NCBI RefSeq assembly: GCF_007827795.1
Contig: NZ_VITI01000001.1
Span: 124,001 to 188,000 of the forward strand
Length of the DNA stretch: 64,000 nt
Direction of reading: 5' to 3'
From: Azospirillum brasilense
GTDB taxonomy: Bacteria > Pseudomonadota > Alphaproteobacteria > Azospirillales > Azospirillaceae
In this document: positions 15,295 through 24,022 of the stretch, one piece after another
How the letters are laid out: every line of letters begins with the position of its first letter
How positions within the stretch are numbered: the stretch's first letter is position 1
Program-made: the position numbers and the translations under genes
Notes under the pieces: generated by a model
What the model was told of the DNA's origin: nothing
The model's input: the letters and a program-made list of their open reading frames with translations, nothing else
The model's database searches: none

Positions 15295-18183
15295 TCAGGC
15301 CGCCGAGATCCGGCAGAGGGTGGTCTTGGTTTCCTGCATCTGCGTGACCGAGTCGTAGCCGTAGGTCGTGGCGGTGTTCGCCGCCTCGCCCAGCACGATC
15401 GGGTCGGCGCCCTGCGGGTACTTGGCGCGCAGATCCTGGCCCTGGAAGTGGCCGCCGAAGTGGAAGGGCATGAAGGCGACGCCACGGCCGACACGCTCCG
15501 TCAGCATGGCCTTGACCTTCACCTTGCCCTGCTCGGCACCCTCGACCCAGACCATCTGGCCGTCCTTGATGCCGGCGTTGTTGGCATCGAACGGGTTGAT
15601 CTCGACGAACATGTCCTGCTGCAGCTCGGCCAGCCAGGGGTTCGACCGGGTTTCGTCGCCGCCGCCCTCATACTCGACCAGACGGCCGGAGGTGAGGATG
15701 ATCGGATACTCCTTCGACACGTCGCGGTCCTGGATCGACTTGTAGAGCGTCGGCAGGCGCCAGGACTTGGTGTCCTTGTAGGTCGGGTAGCTGGCGACCA
15801 GATCGCGGCGCGGCGTGTAGAGCGGCTCGCGGTGCACCGGCACCGGGTCCGGGAAGTTCCAGGCGACGCAGCGGGCCTTGGCGTTGCCCGGCGGGTTCAG
15901 CCCGTGCTTGATCGCCACGCGCTGGATGCCGCCCGACAGGTCGGTGGTCCAGGACACCGCGCCGATCTTCTCGCCGCCGATCTTCTTGATGACCGCCATC
16001 TCGGCCTCGGTCAGATCACCGGTCCAGCCCAGCTTGTCCAGCATGGCGTAGGTGACTTCCGGATAGCCGTCCTTGATCTCCGACCCGACCGGGTAGGAGC
16101 CCTCGGCCAGCAGCGTCACGCCGTTGCGCTCCACGCCGAAGCGCGCGCGGAAGGCGCCGCCGCCCTCGGCAACCGGCAGGGAGGTGTCGTAAAGGTTGGC
16201 GGTGCCCGGATGCTTCATCTCCGGCGTGCCCCAGCAGGGCCACGGCAGGCCGTAATAGTCGCCGTCGCACGGGCCGCCGTTGGCGCGCAGCGTGGTCTTG
16301 TCGAAGGTCGCCTGATGCTGCATGTGCAGCTTCAGCCGCTCCGGCGACTGGCCGGTGTAGCCGACCGACCACATGCCGCGGTTCCACTCCCGCGTCGTGT
16401 CCTCGATGTCCGGCTCGTTGCCGTGGAGCTTGATGTTCTTGAACATCGGCTCGGCGAAGCCGAACTTCTTGGCGAACAGATACATGATCTCATGGTCCGT
16501 CTTCGCCTCGAAGAGCGGCTCCATGATCTTGTCGCACCACTGGACCGAGCGGTTGGACGCGGTGCGCGACCCGACGGTCTCGAACTGGGTGGCCGCGGGC
16601 AGCAGGTAGAAGTTGTCCTTGCGGTCGGACAGGACGGCGGTCATCGTCGGGAACGGATCGACGACGACGAGCAGTTCCAGCTTCTCCATCGCCTTCTTCA
16701 TGTCGGGAAGGCGGACCTGGCTGTTCGGCGCGTGACCCCAGAAGACCATGCCCTTGATGCTCTCGGGCTGGTCCATGTTCTCCTTGGCTTCCAGGACGCC
16801 GTCGAACCAGCGGGACACCGGGATGCCGGTGGCCTCCATCAGCTTCTTGTCCTTGAAGCGGGCCAGCACGTCCTCGTACGGGACGTCCCAGACGCGCGCC
16901 CAGTGGCGCCACGCCCCCTCCGCCAGACCGTAGTAGCCGGGCAGCGAGTCCGAGGTGACGCCGAAGTCGGTGGCGCCCTGCACGTTGTCGTGGCCGCGGA
17001 AGATGTTGGTGCCGCCGCCCGTCACGCCGACGTTGCCCAGCGCCAGCTGGAGCACGCAGTAGGCGCGGGTGTTGTTGTTGCCGATGTGGTGCTGCGTGCC
17101 GCCCATGCACCAGACGAGCGTGCCCGGACGGTTGGAGGCCAGCGTGCGGGCGACGCGCTTGAGCTGCGAGCCCGGAACGCCGGTGACCTTCTCGACCTCT
17201 TCCGGAGTCCACTTGGCGACCTCGGCGCGGATCTCGTCCATGCCGTAGACGCGCTTGGCGATGTACTCCTTGTCCTCCCAGCCATTCTCGAAGATGTGCC
17301 AGAGGATGCCCCAGATCAGACCGACGTCGGTGCCGGGACGGAAGCGGATGTACTCGTCGGCCTTGGCCGCGGTGCGGGTGAAGCGCGGATCGGCGACGAT
17401 CAGCGGGGCGTTGTTCTGCTCCTTGCCCTTCAGGATGTGGAGCATGGAGACCGGATGCGCCTCCGCGGCGTTGGAGCCGATGAAGAACATCGCGCGCGAC
17501 TTCTGGATGTCGTTGTACGAGTTCGTCATGGCGCCGTAGCCCCACACGTTCGCCACGCCGGCGACGGTGGTGGAATGGCAGATGCGGGCCTGATGGTCGA
17601 CGTTGTTCGTGCCCCAGAAGGCGGCGAACTTGCGGATCAGATAGGCCTGCTCGTTGCTGTGCTTGGCCGAGCCGAGCCAGAAGACCGAATCCGGGCCGGA
17701 CTTCTCGCGGATGGCCAGCAGCTTGTCGCCGACCTCCTGGATGGCCTGATCCCAGGAGATCCGGGTCCACTTGCCGTCCACCATCTTCATCGGGTAGCGC
17801 AGGCGGCGGTCGCCGTGGGCGTGCTCGCGCACCGCCGCACCCTTGGCGCAATGGGCGCCCAGGTTGATCGGGCTGTCGAAGCTCGGCTCCTGGCCGACCC
17901 ACACGCCGTTCTGCACCTCGGCGGTGACCGTGCAGCCGACCGAGCAGTGGGTGCAGACGTTCTTGACCAGCTTGACCGGCGCGCCCGCGGCGGGGGTGGC
18001 GGTCACCGCCTCGGCCTTCTTCACCATGCCGAAAGGCAGGGTGGCGGCGATGGCGGCGCCACCGGCGGCGATGCCCGAGGTGCGGAGGAACGAACGACGG
18101 TCGACGGTGTTGCCGGTCAAGCCGGAAACCATCTTCGCCAGCGAACGGCCGCCGGAAGCAGCCGCCTTCTTCTTTGTCAGCAT
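15295..18183 (-). CDS. fdhA: Formate dehydrogenase catalytic subunit alpha (Mo/W-bis-MGD, cysteine form)
   Basis: This periplasmic catalytic subunit of 962 residues oxidises formate to CO2. It has a Tat signal with DRRSFLRTSG at 28-37. A [4Fe-4S] site follows (C77, C80, C84, C112), then the molybdopterin oxidoreductase domains. The metal ligand is Cys202 in RICHSTTVAG, where E. coli FdnG has selenocysteine, so no SECIS element is needed. The following His203 is also conserved. The C-terminal dinucleotide-binding domain has IILTSGRLVEYEGGGDETRSNPWLAEL. AAGGA precedes the ATG. Tungsten rather than molybdenum is possible, given tupAB nearby, but sequence alone cannot decide. Confidence 0.97.
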   Translation of the reverse strand: MLTKKKAAASGGRSLAKMVSGLTGNTVDRRSFLRTSGIAAGGAAIAATLPFGMVKKAEAVTATPAAGAPVKLVKNVCTHCSVGCTVTAEVQNGVWVGQEPSFDSPINLGAHCAKGAAVREHAHGDRRLRYPMKMVDGKWTRISWDQAIQEVGDKLLAIREKSGPDSVFWLGSAKHSNEQAYLIRKFAAFWGTNNVDHQARICHSTTVAGVANVWGYGAMTNSYNDIQKSRAMFFIGSNAAEAHPVSMLHILKGKEQNNAPLIVADPRFTRTAAKADEYIRFRPGTDVGLIWGILWHIFENGWEDKEYIAKRVYGMDEIRAEVAKWTPEEVEKVTGVPGSQLKRVARTLASNRPGTLVWCMGGTQHHIGNNNTRAYCVLQLALGNVGVTGGGTNIFRGHDNVQGATDFGVTSDSLPGYYGLAEGAWRHWARVWDVPYEDVLARFKDKKLMEATGIPVSRWFDGVLEAKENMDQPESIKGMVFWGHAPNSQVRLPDMKKAMEKLELLVVVDPFPTMTAVLSDRKDNFYLLPAATQFETVGSRTASNRSVQWCDKIMEPLFEAKTDHEIMYLFAKKFGFAEPMFKNIKLHGNEPDIEDTTREWNRGMWSVGYTGQSPERLKLHMQHQATFDKTTLRANGGPCDGDYYGLPWPCWGTPEMKHPGTANLYDTSLPVAEGGGAFRARFGVERNGVTLLAEGSYPVGSEIKDGYPEVTYAMLDKLGWTGDLTEAEMAVIKKIGGEKIGAVSWTTDLSGGIQRVAIKHGLNPPGNAKARCVAWNFPDPVPVHREPLYTPRRDLVASYPTYKDTKSWRLPTLYKSIQDRDVSKEYPIILTSGRLVEYEGGGDETRSNPWLAELQQDMFVEINPFDANNAGIKDGQMVWVEGAEQGKVKVKAMLTERVGRGVAFMPFHFGGHFQGQDLRAKYPQGADPIVLGEAANTATTYGYDSVTQMQETKTTLCRISAA

Positions 18184-18198
18184 GTGCGGCGGTCCTTC

Positions 18199-18399
18199 TT
18201 AGAAGCGGCTCAGTTCGTAGACCGTCCGGACATGGTCGGTCTCGCGGTAACCCTGGGCGGGGGCGGGCTCGGCGGCCTGCACCGGCTCCGCACCCGCCAC
18301 GGCGCCCACGGCGGCGGCGCCCAGCGCGCCGACGCCCAATCCAGCCGCGCGGAACAGGTCGCGCCGCGCCAGCCTGGTCTTTTCCTTCTTGTCCGTCAT
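18199..18399 (-). CDS. Formate dehydrogenase region TAT-target protein
   Basis: This 66-residue protein is mostly a twin-arginine signal: ARRDLFRAAGLGVGALGAAA, then a short mature tail (about 25 residues) ending VYELSRF. This matches the small family found just upstream of formate dehydrogenase alpha genes (described as TIGR02811). Its function is unproven; it may help target or mature FdhA. It stops 15 bases before fdhA and is in the same operon. Confidence 0.9.
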   Translation of the reverse strand: MTDKKEKTRLARRDLFRAAGLGVGALGAAAVGAVAGAEPVQAAEPAPAQGYRETDHVRTVYELSRF

Positions 18400-18559
18400 A
18401 GCTTCACCCTATTCTTCGCGGCTTCCCCGAGACTGAAGACCGATGTGCCGCCCGGTTCCGGGCCTTGTTTTCAGCGTTTCCGGACCGGCCTTGTCGTGGA
18501 CCGGTCTCGTTGTTGTCGTGTGTTCGGCGGTGGTGCCGGTGTCCGGTCATGCCGCCCCG

Positions 18560-19180
18560 TCACGCCGCCATGTCGAAGGCTTTCCCCTCGACCTCCAGAT
18601 ACCGGTGACCCAGCGTGCCCACCGCGCGGTAGAAGGCGGCGGACGGCGTGGATTCCAGATCGGTGAAGAACCTGCCGGCCCAGGAGCCGATGTGGCGGTC
18701 GAAGAAGCGACGCTGCGCCTCCAGATCGGCCGGGGCGTCGAAGGCGCCGGTGATCAGACCTGCCATCATCTCGGCCAGGGCGGCGATGTGGTCTTCGGGT
18801 TCCTTCACCTCATCGGCGCGGGCGATGCCCAGCAGCGCCATGTCGCCGCGCAACTCGGCCAGCGGCTTTTCGTGAAGGAAACCCGTGAGATAATAGGACC
18901 CGTAAGGGGACAGGATGCCGCCGCCGACACCGATGAAAAGGGTGTTGAACTCCTCCTCCACCGCGGCGGCGTCCGTGCCGCGCGCGGCGTCGGCCAGACC
19001 GCGCAGCGCCTGACCGAGGGGGCTCGCGTCGCCGTCCAGCGCCGCCACAGCGGCCAGGAACTCGCCGCCGGGCGGGCGGGCAAGCAAACGCGCCAGCAGC
19101 GCGTAGAGCTGCGCCCGCTGCATCTCTTCCGGCGGCAGGGCCGACGGATCGTGTTCACCGGTCACGGACACGGCGTTCAT
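18560..19180 (-). CDS. TorD/DmsD-family redox enzyme chaperone
   Basis: This all-helical cytoplasmic chaperone of about 206 residues would bind the Tat signal or apo-form of FdhA and guide cofactor loading and export. Typical segments are AQLYALLARLLARPP near the start, EEEFNTLFIGVGGGILSPYGSYYL in the middle, and PEDHIAALAEMMAGLI and FFDRHIGSWAGRFFTDLE towards the end. The ATG at 19180 is almost fused to its GGGAGG site. An in-frame GTG at 19171 has far better spacing (10 bases), so the true start may be there. It is the first gene after the promoter at 19383-19412 and is 160 bases ahead of the TAT-target gene. Confidence 0.9.
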   Translation of the reverse strand: MNAVSVTGEHDPSALPPEEMQRAQLYALLARLLARPPGGEFLAAVAALDGDASPLGQALRGLADAARGTDAAAVEEEFNTLFIGVGGGILSPYGSYYLTGFLHEKPLAELRGDMALLGIARADEVKEPEDHIAALAEMMAGLITGAFDAPADLEAQRRFFDRHIGSWAGRFFTDLESTPSAAFYRAVGTLGHRYLEVEGKAFDMAA

Positions 19181-19382
19181 CCCTCCCGACACGACGAAAA
19201 GACCAGATCGGCAAAACTCCGGCACCCGGCCCCACCCGTCGCGACAACGGCGGCACATTGGCTCGCCCGTTGCAGGCTCACGGCGTCATGGGCCGGCGCC
19301 CGAGACGCCCTGGACCGACAACCTCATATTGCACCCGCGAAAAGCATCGCCATATCAGGGGCTTAACGCTTAGGTACAGGCT

Positions 19383-19423
19383 ATTAAAGGGCAGATTCGC
19401 GGCGTTTGTCAACAAAGGTTGAC
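19383..19423 (-). promoter_or_regulatory. Promoter of the fdh operon with an overlapping palindrome
   Basis: On the minus strand, TTGACA (19407-19412) and TTTAAT (19383-19388) are 18 bases apart, a good sigma70 layout. An inverted repeat with arms GTCAAC and GTTGAC and a 4-base spacer (19408-19423) overlaps the -35 box, so it may be an operator. The region lies 200 bases upstream of the TorD-family gene. Confidence 0.6.
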
Positions 19424-19467
19424 TCGGAAGTGTGCTTACCGCGTCTTTGGCTGGACTAGCGATATGC

Positions 19468-20040
19468 TTATTTTGTCATATCGATGTCCGGTTCATGCGA
19501 AGCAGAGGGAATCTGTTCCAGTTCCGAACCTTCGGGAATAGCTGCCTTTTCTTTCCCATCTTCATCGGCGCCGCCGTCCGCGGCCATCTCGCCGGGCGTC
19601 TCGCCGGTCGTTTCGCCCGCCTTCTCCGCCGCTTCCTCCGCGGCGTCGAGGAAGCCCTTGCCGACGCGGTAGAGCGTCTTCACCGGCGATGAGCCGGTGA
19701 ACAGGCTGGCGTAGTCGTCGGCGTAGTCCTTCAACCCGTCGTCGTTGGCGAAGACCGGGTCTGAGGTCCACAGCTTGCGCAGCGCCTGCCGGTGCAGGTC
19801 GTCCGGGACCTCCGCCCGCAGGAAGGGGGTGAAGTCAGACTCCAGCGTCAGCTCCTCCACGGGCGGAAGGTCCTTCAGCGGATCGTCGGTTTCGGGGGTG
19901 GATTCGGCTGGCTCGGCAGCCGCTTCCGCCGGGAGCTGCGCGGGCGGCTCCTCAGGCGGCGGCTCCACCGGTCCCGAAGCGGGGACGGCGGTCTGCCGTT
20001 TCAGGCGGGACCAGCGGGACAGGAAAGGTTCGTCGGTCAT
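19468..20040 (-). CDS. DUF3306 protein of the formate dehydrogenase region
   Basis: This acidic protein of 190 residues begins FLSRWSRLKRQ. After a long Pro/Glu/Ala-rich linker comes a conserved core (LTLESDFTPFLR, LHRQALRKLW, FANDDGLKDYADDY). That order matches DUF3306, which is regularly found with DUF3305 beside formate dehydrogenase genes. The biochemical role is unknown. The C-terminal 70 residues are low-complexity and Glu-rich. It is cytoplasmic, with no signal or membrane helix. A 140-base gap with a palindromic repeat separates it from the DUF3305 gene. Confidence 0.85.
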   Translation of the reverse strand: MTDEPFLSRWSRLKRQTAVPASGPVEPPPEEPPAQLPAEAAAEPAESTPETDDPLKDLPPVEELTLESDFTPFLRAEVPDDLHRQALRKLWTSDPVFANDDGLKDYADDYASLFTGSSPVKTLYRVGKGFLDAAEEAAEKAGETTGETPGEMAADGGADEDGKEKAAIPEGSELEQIPSASHEPDIDMTK

Positions 20041-20081
20041 GCTGTGTGTCCGGGGATGCCTGCACCTTGCCCCCACCCTAA

Positions 20082-20139
20082 CCCTCCCCCGCTTCGCAGG
20101 GGAGGGAATCGGCTCCTCCCCCTGCGAAGCGGGGGGAGG
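20082..20139. repeat. Long inverted repeat between the DUF3305 and DUF3306 genes
   Basis: Two arms of about 24 bases (20082-20106 and 20115-20139) are near-perfect reverse complements, each centred on CGCTTCGCAGGGG or its complement. It belongs to the CCCTAACCCTCCCC-type dispersed repeats also seen at 36771-36903. Confidence 0.75.
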
Positions 20140-20180
20140 TCGGGAGGGTGGCGCGGCGCCGGCGCCCCATCAAGAAGTCA

Positions 20181-20675
20181 TCACCCCTGCTTCGGGAAGT
20201 GCCGCTTGCGCTCGCGCTTCACGAAGGGGACATCCACATGGTGCTGCTCGGTGAAGTCGCGGACCAGCGCCGTGACCTCCGGCGGCATCGGCACCGTCTC
20301 CACCATCTCCACGCCGCTGACCTGATAGGCTTCGCATTCGTGAGCGGAGGCGGTGACGACGAACGGCACGACGCCCCCCGGCTCGCCCGTCTCGTCCGGG
20401 CGCAGCACGACCCAGAGGCGCGGCGGCTCCTGCGACAGGTTCAGCTTGTAGCCTTCGGTGTCGCTGCGGAACAGTTCCAGCGGCAGGGTCGCGGCGTGGA
20501 AGTGCGCCCAGCCCTCCCCCTCGCGCAGGAGGCGCCAGGGACCGTCGACCGGCGGGGCGCCGGGAATCACCGAGACCGGACGCCACGCCCAGTCCGCCCA
20601 GGCGCTGGCGCCCTTGCGGCGTTCCAGGACGATGCCCAAGGCCACCGTCTCGGTTCTGTTCAGCGCTTCGCTCAT
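20181..20675 (-). CDS. DUF3305 protein of the formate dehydrogenase region
   Basis: This 164-residue cytoplasmic protein has the DUF3305 features: an early [27 protein letters not shown] segment, then [31 protein letters not shown] and [12 protein letters not shown]. The last 30 residues are basic. Its ATG overlaps the mobA stop by four bases, so it is coupled to molybdenum cofactor synthesis. A part in formate dehydrogenase maturation is inferred from this invariable context; the mechanism is unknown. Confidence 0.87.
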   Translation of the reverse strand: MSEALNRTETVALGIVLERRKGASAWADWAWRPVSVIPGAPPVDGPWRLLREGEGWAHFHAATLPLELFRSDTEGYKLNLSQEPPRLWVVLRPDETGEPGGVVPFVVTASAHECEAYQVSGVEMVETVPMPPEVTALVRDFTEQHHVDVPFVKRERKRHFPKQG

Positions 20676-21298
20676 CGGACCAGTCCCGCCGCCATCAACC
20701 GTTCCGCCTCCGCCAGATCGTCGGGGCGGTTGGTGTTGAAGAAGGGGTCTACCGGATCGGTGGCGAAGTCGGCAACTGCCAGACGATACCGGGCGGTCCA
20801 GGCGTCCACCTTGCGCATGTCCTCCTCCACCATGGCGCGGCGGAGGTCGTCGGCGAGGTCCACCCGCCACAGCCCGAAGACCGGATGCTCCTGCCCGTCG
20901 GAGCGGGCGCAGGCGAGGTCGGCGCCCTCGCGTTCCACCGCCGCCACCAGACGCGCGACCAGATCGCCGGGAATGAAGGGCGCGTCGGTGGCGAAGCTGG
21001 CCAGCCAGCGGCATTGCGGCGCGTTGGCCCGCGCCCATTCCATCCCGGTCAGCACCCCGGCCAGCGGTCCGGCGAAGCCCTCCACCACGTCCGCGGCCAC
21101 CGGCAGGCCGAAGGCGGCGAAGCGCGCCGGGTCGCCGTTGGCGTTCAGCACCAGCGGCCCGACCTGCGGGCGCACCGTGGCGATGATGCGCTCCAGGATG
21201 CTGCGCCCGCCGAGCGTGCGCAGGCTCTTGTCGCCACCGCCCATGCGCCGCGACAGGCCGCCGGCCAACAGCACGCCGGCAATGCCGTCAGTCCTCAT
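20672..21298 (-). CDS. mobA: Molybdenum cofactor guanylyltransferase
   Basis: MobA attaches GMP to molybdopterin to form the MGD cofactor that FdhA needs. This protein has about 208 residues. It starts with the nucleotide-binding motif [17 protein letters not shown] and has DAPFIP in the metal-binding region. The ATG at 21298 has GGGGAG five bases upstream; a GTG one codon earlier is too close to it. The gene overlaps the end of fdhD by 11 bases and the start of the DUF3305 gene by four, so fdhD, mobA and the DUF3305 gene form one coupled unit. Confidence 0.93.
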   Translation of the reverse strand: MRTDGIAGVLLAGGLSRRMGGGDKSLRTLGGRSILERIIATVRPQVGPLVLNANGDPARFAAFGLPVAADVVEGFAGPLAGVLTGMEWARANAPQCRWLASFATDAPFIPGDLVARLVAAVEREGADLACARSDGQEHPVFGLWRVDLADDLRRAMVEEDMRKVDAWTARYRLAVADFATDPVDPFFNTNRPDDLAEAERLMAAGLVR

Positions 21299-22169
21299 CA
21301 CGGCTCCCCTTGCGCTGGTGGCGCCCGCCCTCGTCGCCGACCGACGCCGGGTCGGCGTCGAAGTCCAGCCGGTCGGTGCCGGCCAAAGCGAGGAAGCGCT
21401 TGCCCTTGGCCCGCCCGACCATGGTCAGGTTGGCCTGTCGCCCCAGTTCCACCCCCCAGGCGGTGAAGCCGGAGCGGGAGATCAGGATCGGGATGCCCAT
21501 CTGCACCGTCTTGATGACCATCTCCGAGGTCAAGCGCCCGGTCGTGTAGAAGATCTTGTCGTGGGCCGGCACGCCGTGCAGGTGCATGTAGCCCGCCACC
21601 TTGTCCACCGCGTTGTGCCGTCCGACGTCCTCCATGTAGACGAGGGGGCGGTCGTCCTGGCACAGCACGCAGCCGTGGATGGCGCCGGCCTCCAGATACA
21701 GGCTGGGGGTCAGGTTGATCTTCTTCGACAGGGTGTAGATCCAGGAGGTCTTCAGCCGCGCGTCGGGGTTCAGCCGCACCGACTCGAAGGTCTCCATCAC
21801 GTCGCCAAAGGCGGTGCCCTGGGCGCAACCGGAGGTCAGCGTCTTCTTCTTGAGCTTCTGCTCGTAATTCGTGGCGCGCTCGGTGCGGACGACGACGGTG
21901 TCGATCTCCTCGTCGTAGTCGATGCCGGTGATCCGGTCGTCGCGCTTCAGCATGTTCTGGTTGAGCAGATAGCCCACCGCCAGATAATCGGGGTAGTCGG
22001 CGATCGTCATCATGGTGACGATCTCCTGCCCGTTCAGGTACAGCGTCAGCGGCCGTTCCACGGTGACCGACGCCTCCACCGGACGCCCGTCCTGATCCAG
22101 CCCGGAAACGCGCTCCGTCAGCTTGGGATTCGCCGGGTCCGGCCTTATGGTGAATTCCGTGAGGTCCAT
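21288..22169 (-). CDS. fdhD: Formate dehydrogenase sulfurtransferase FdhD
   Basis: FdhD moves sulfur from a cysteine desulfurase to the Mo/W cofactor of formate dehydrogenase. This protein has 293 residues. Conserved parts are [12 protein letters not shown], the [15 protein letters not shown] motif and [12 protein letters not shown]. The catalytic loop reads [10 protein letters not shown]: it keeps the first cysteine, but the second of the CxxC pair known from E. coli (Cys124) is Gly. The tail is long and charged. The ATG at 22169 has no clear ribosome binding site. It is divergent from tupB. Confidence 0.94.
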   Translation of the reverse strand: MDLTEFTIRPDPANPKLTERVSGLDQDGRPVEASVTVERPLTLYLNGQEIVTMMTIADYPDYLAVGYLLNQNMLKRDDRITGIDYDEEIDTVVVRTERATNYEQKLKKKTLTSGCAQGTAFGDVMETFESVRLNPDARLKTSWIYTLSKKINLTPSLYLEAGAIHGCVLCQDDRPLVYMEDVGRHNAVDKVAGYMHLHGVPAHDKIFYTTGRLTSEMVIKTVQMGIPILISRSGFTAWGVELGRQANLTMVGRAKGKRFLALAGTDRLDFDADPASVGDEGGRHQRKGSRDED

Positions 22170-22286
22170 GACCGGAAGAGTGGGGAAGATCGCGCGCCGG
22201 GGCAAGCGGCGGATGATCGGCTCCCGCAGGACGGAAGCGATGAGGCCCTTTTTTCTTCGGCCCGGTTTTGTTTGGTGAGTACCCTT

Positions 22287-22982
22287 ATGCATGAGTTCGG
22301 TCTGGCCTTCGTCACCGCCTTCCACCTGATCGCCGATTTCGATCCCGGTCTGGTGGGGATCGTCGGCCTGTCGCTGCGCGTCAGCCTGACCGCCGTCCTG
22401 CTGTCGGCCCTGATCGGCCTGCCTCTGGGCGCCGCGGTGGCCGCCTTCCGCTTTCCGGGCCGGCGCGCCGTGACCCTGTTCCTGAACACGGCGATGGGGT
22501 TGCCGCCGGTGGTGATCGGGCTGATCGTCTATCTGATCCTGTCGCGGTCCGGCCCGTTGGGTGTGCTGGGGCTGCTGTTCACCCCGACCGCGATGATCGT
22601 GGCCCAGACCGTGCTGATCGTCCCCATTGTCGCCGCCCTGACCCGCCAGACCGTCGAGGACCTGATGGTGGACTACGCCGACCTGCTGCGGGTGATGGGG
22701 GCCGGGCCGCTGACCACCCTGTTCACCCTGCTGTCGGAAGCGCGCTGGAGCCTGCTGACCATCCTGCTGGCCGGCTTCGGCCGGGCCTCGGCGGAGGTCG
22801 GGGCGGTGATGATCGTCGGTGGCAACATCGACCGGGTGACCCGCGTCATGACCACCTCCATCGCGCTGGAGACCAGCAAGGGCGACCTGCCGCTGGCGCT
22901 CGGCCTCGGCGTCATCCTGATGACCTTGTCGCTGTCGGTGAACCTCGCCGCCGCCATGGTGCGGGAGACGCGGCGAGCCTGA
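22287..22982 (+). CDS. tupB: Tungstate ABC transporter permease
   Basis: This inner-membrane permease of 231 residues has five to six helices. It has a binding-protein-dependent transport signature, with the EAA-type loop near VMGAGPLTTLFTLLSEARWSLLT and GRASAEVGAVMIVGGN. Length and sequence fit TupB-type permeases better than the ModB type. It is followed by the binding protein gene. The ATPase subunit (tupC) is not in this window, so it must lie elsewhere or be shared. It is transcribed away from fdhD. Confidence 0.87.
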   Translation: MHEFGLAFVTAFHLIADFDPGLVGIVGLSLRVSLTAVLLSALIGLPLGAAVAAFRFPGRRAVTLFLNTAMGLPPVVIGLIVYLILSRSGPLGVLGLLFTPTAMIVAQTVLIVPIVAALTRQTVEDLMVDYADLLRVMGAGPLTTLFTLLSEARWSLLTILLAGFGRASAEVGAVMIVGGNIDRVTRVMTTSIALETSKGDLPLALGLGVILMTLSLSVNLAAAMVRETRRA

Positions 22983-23109
22983 ACCGCCGCGCCTTCCCCG
23001 CGGCCCCAGTTCGCGATTCTGGGAAATTTGCAAAGCCGTTCGAACTTTCCCATAGTCGCCGCCAGAGCCCGCAACCAAGGCGGGCGAAAACCTGGAGAGG
23101 GATAGTCCA

Positions 23110-23946
23110 ATGCTGCGCCGTTCTTTCGTGCTGGGATGCGCCGCCGTGGCGGCTCTGCTGCTCGGCTCCGTTCAGCCGTCCACCGCCGCCGACCGCTTCA
23201 TCACCGTGGCCTCCACCACCTCGACCGAGGATTCGGGGCTGTTCAAGTCGATCCTGCCGAAATTCACGGAAAAGACCGGGATCGAGGTCCGCGTGGTTGC
23301 CAAGGGCACCGGCCAGGCCATCGACATCGCCAAGCGCGGCGACGCCGACGTGCTGTTCGTCCATCACAAGCCGTCCGAGGACAAGTTCGTCGCCGAGGGC
23401 TTCAGCACCGAGCGCAAGCCGGTCATGTACAACGACTTCGTGATCGTCGGGCCAAAGGCCGACCCGGCCAAGGTCGGCGGCAGCAAGGACGTGTCCGCCG
23501 CGCTGAAGAGCATCGCCGCCGCCAAGGCCCCGTTCGTGTCGCGCGGCGACGACAGCGGCACCCACAAGTCGGAGCAGGCGCTGTGGAAGACCGCCGGCGT
23601 CGACCCCACGACGGGCGACGGGTGGTACCGCGCCATCGGCCAGGGCATGGGCGCCACGCTGAACACCGCGGCTGCGGTGAACGGCTACGCCATGACCGAC
23701 CGCGCCACCTGGCTCAGCTTCAAGAACCGCGGCGACCTCGATGTGCTGGTGGAAGGCGACAGGCGACTGTTCAACCAGTATGGCGTCATGCTGGTCAATC
23801 CGGCCAAGTTCGCCCACGTCAAGGCCGCCGACGGGCAGGCCTTCGTGAGCTGGCTGGTCTCCGCCGAGGGCCAGCAGGCCATCGCGGATTACACGATCAA
23901 CGGCAACCCGCTGTTCTTCCCGAACGCCAACGAGCCGGGCGCCTGA
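23110..23946 (+). CDS. tupA: Tungstate-binding periplasmic protein
   Basis: This periplasmic binding protein of 278 residues has a signal peptide ending STAADRF. The TupA hallmark ASTTSTEDSGL (Thr/Ser-rich oxyanion loop) is at about 34-44, and VSRGDDSGTHKSE is the second ligand-contact segment. TupA proteins bind tungstate very tightly. With formate dehydrogenase and its cofactor genes alongside, it probably feeds metal to FdhA. GGAGAGGG precedes the ATG. A 127-base gap separates it from tupB. A strong terminator follows. Confidence 0.92.
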   Translation: MLRRSFVLGCAAVAALLLGSVQPSTAADRFITVASTTSTEDSGLFKSILPKFTEKTGIEVRVVAKGTGQAIDIAKRGDADVLFVHHKPSEDKFVAEGFSTERKPVMYNDFVIVGPKADPAKVGGSKDVSAALKSIAAAKAPFVSRGDDSGTHKSEQALWKTAGVDPTTGDGWYRAIGQGMGATLNTAAAVNGYAMTDRATWLSFKNRGDLDVLVEGDRRLFNQYGVMLVNPAKFAHVKAADGQAFVSWLVSAEGQQAIADYTINGNPLFFPNANEPGA

Positions 23947-23970
23947 CCGGCCCCTCTCCCGGACACGACA

Positions 23971-24004
23971 AAGGCGCAGCCCCGCGGCTGCGCCTTTTTC
24001 TTTT
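23971..24004 (+). terminator. Intrinsic terminator after tupA
   Basis: A perfect 11-bp stem (23971-23981 with 23986-23996) with a 4-base loop is followed by a T-rich tract. It lies between convergent tupA and the carboxypeptidase gene. Confidence 0.92.
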
Positions 24005-24022
24005 GGCGGAAAAGAACCGGGC

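Noticed and set aside
15448..18666. 1072-codon ORF on the plus strand opposite fdhA
   Set aside because: It mirrors the fdhA frame exactly and has no domain or ribosome binding site; a shadow of high GC content.
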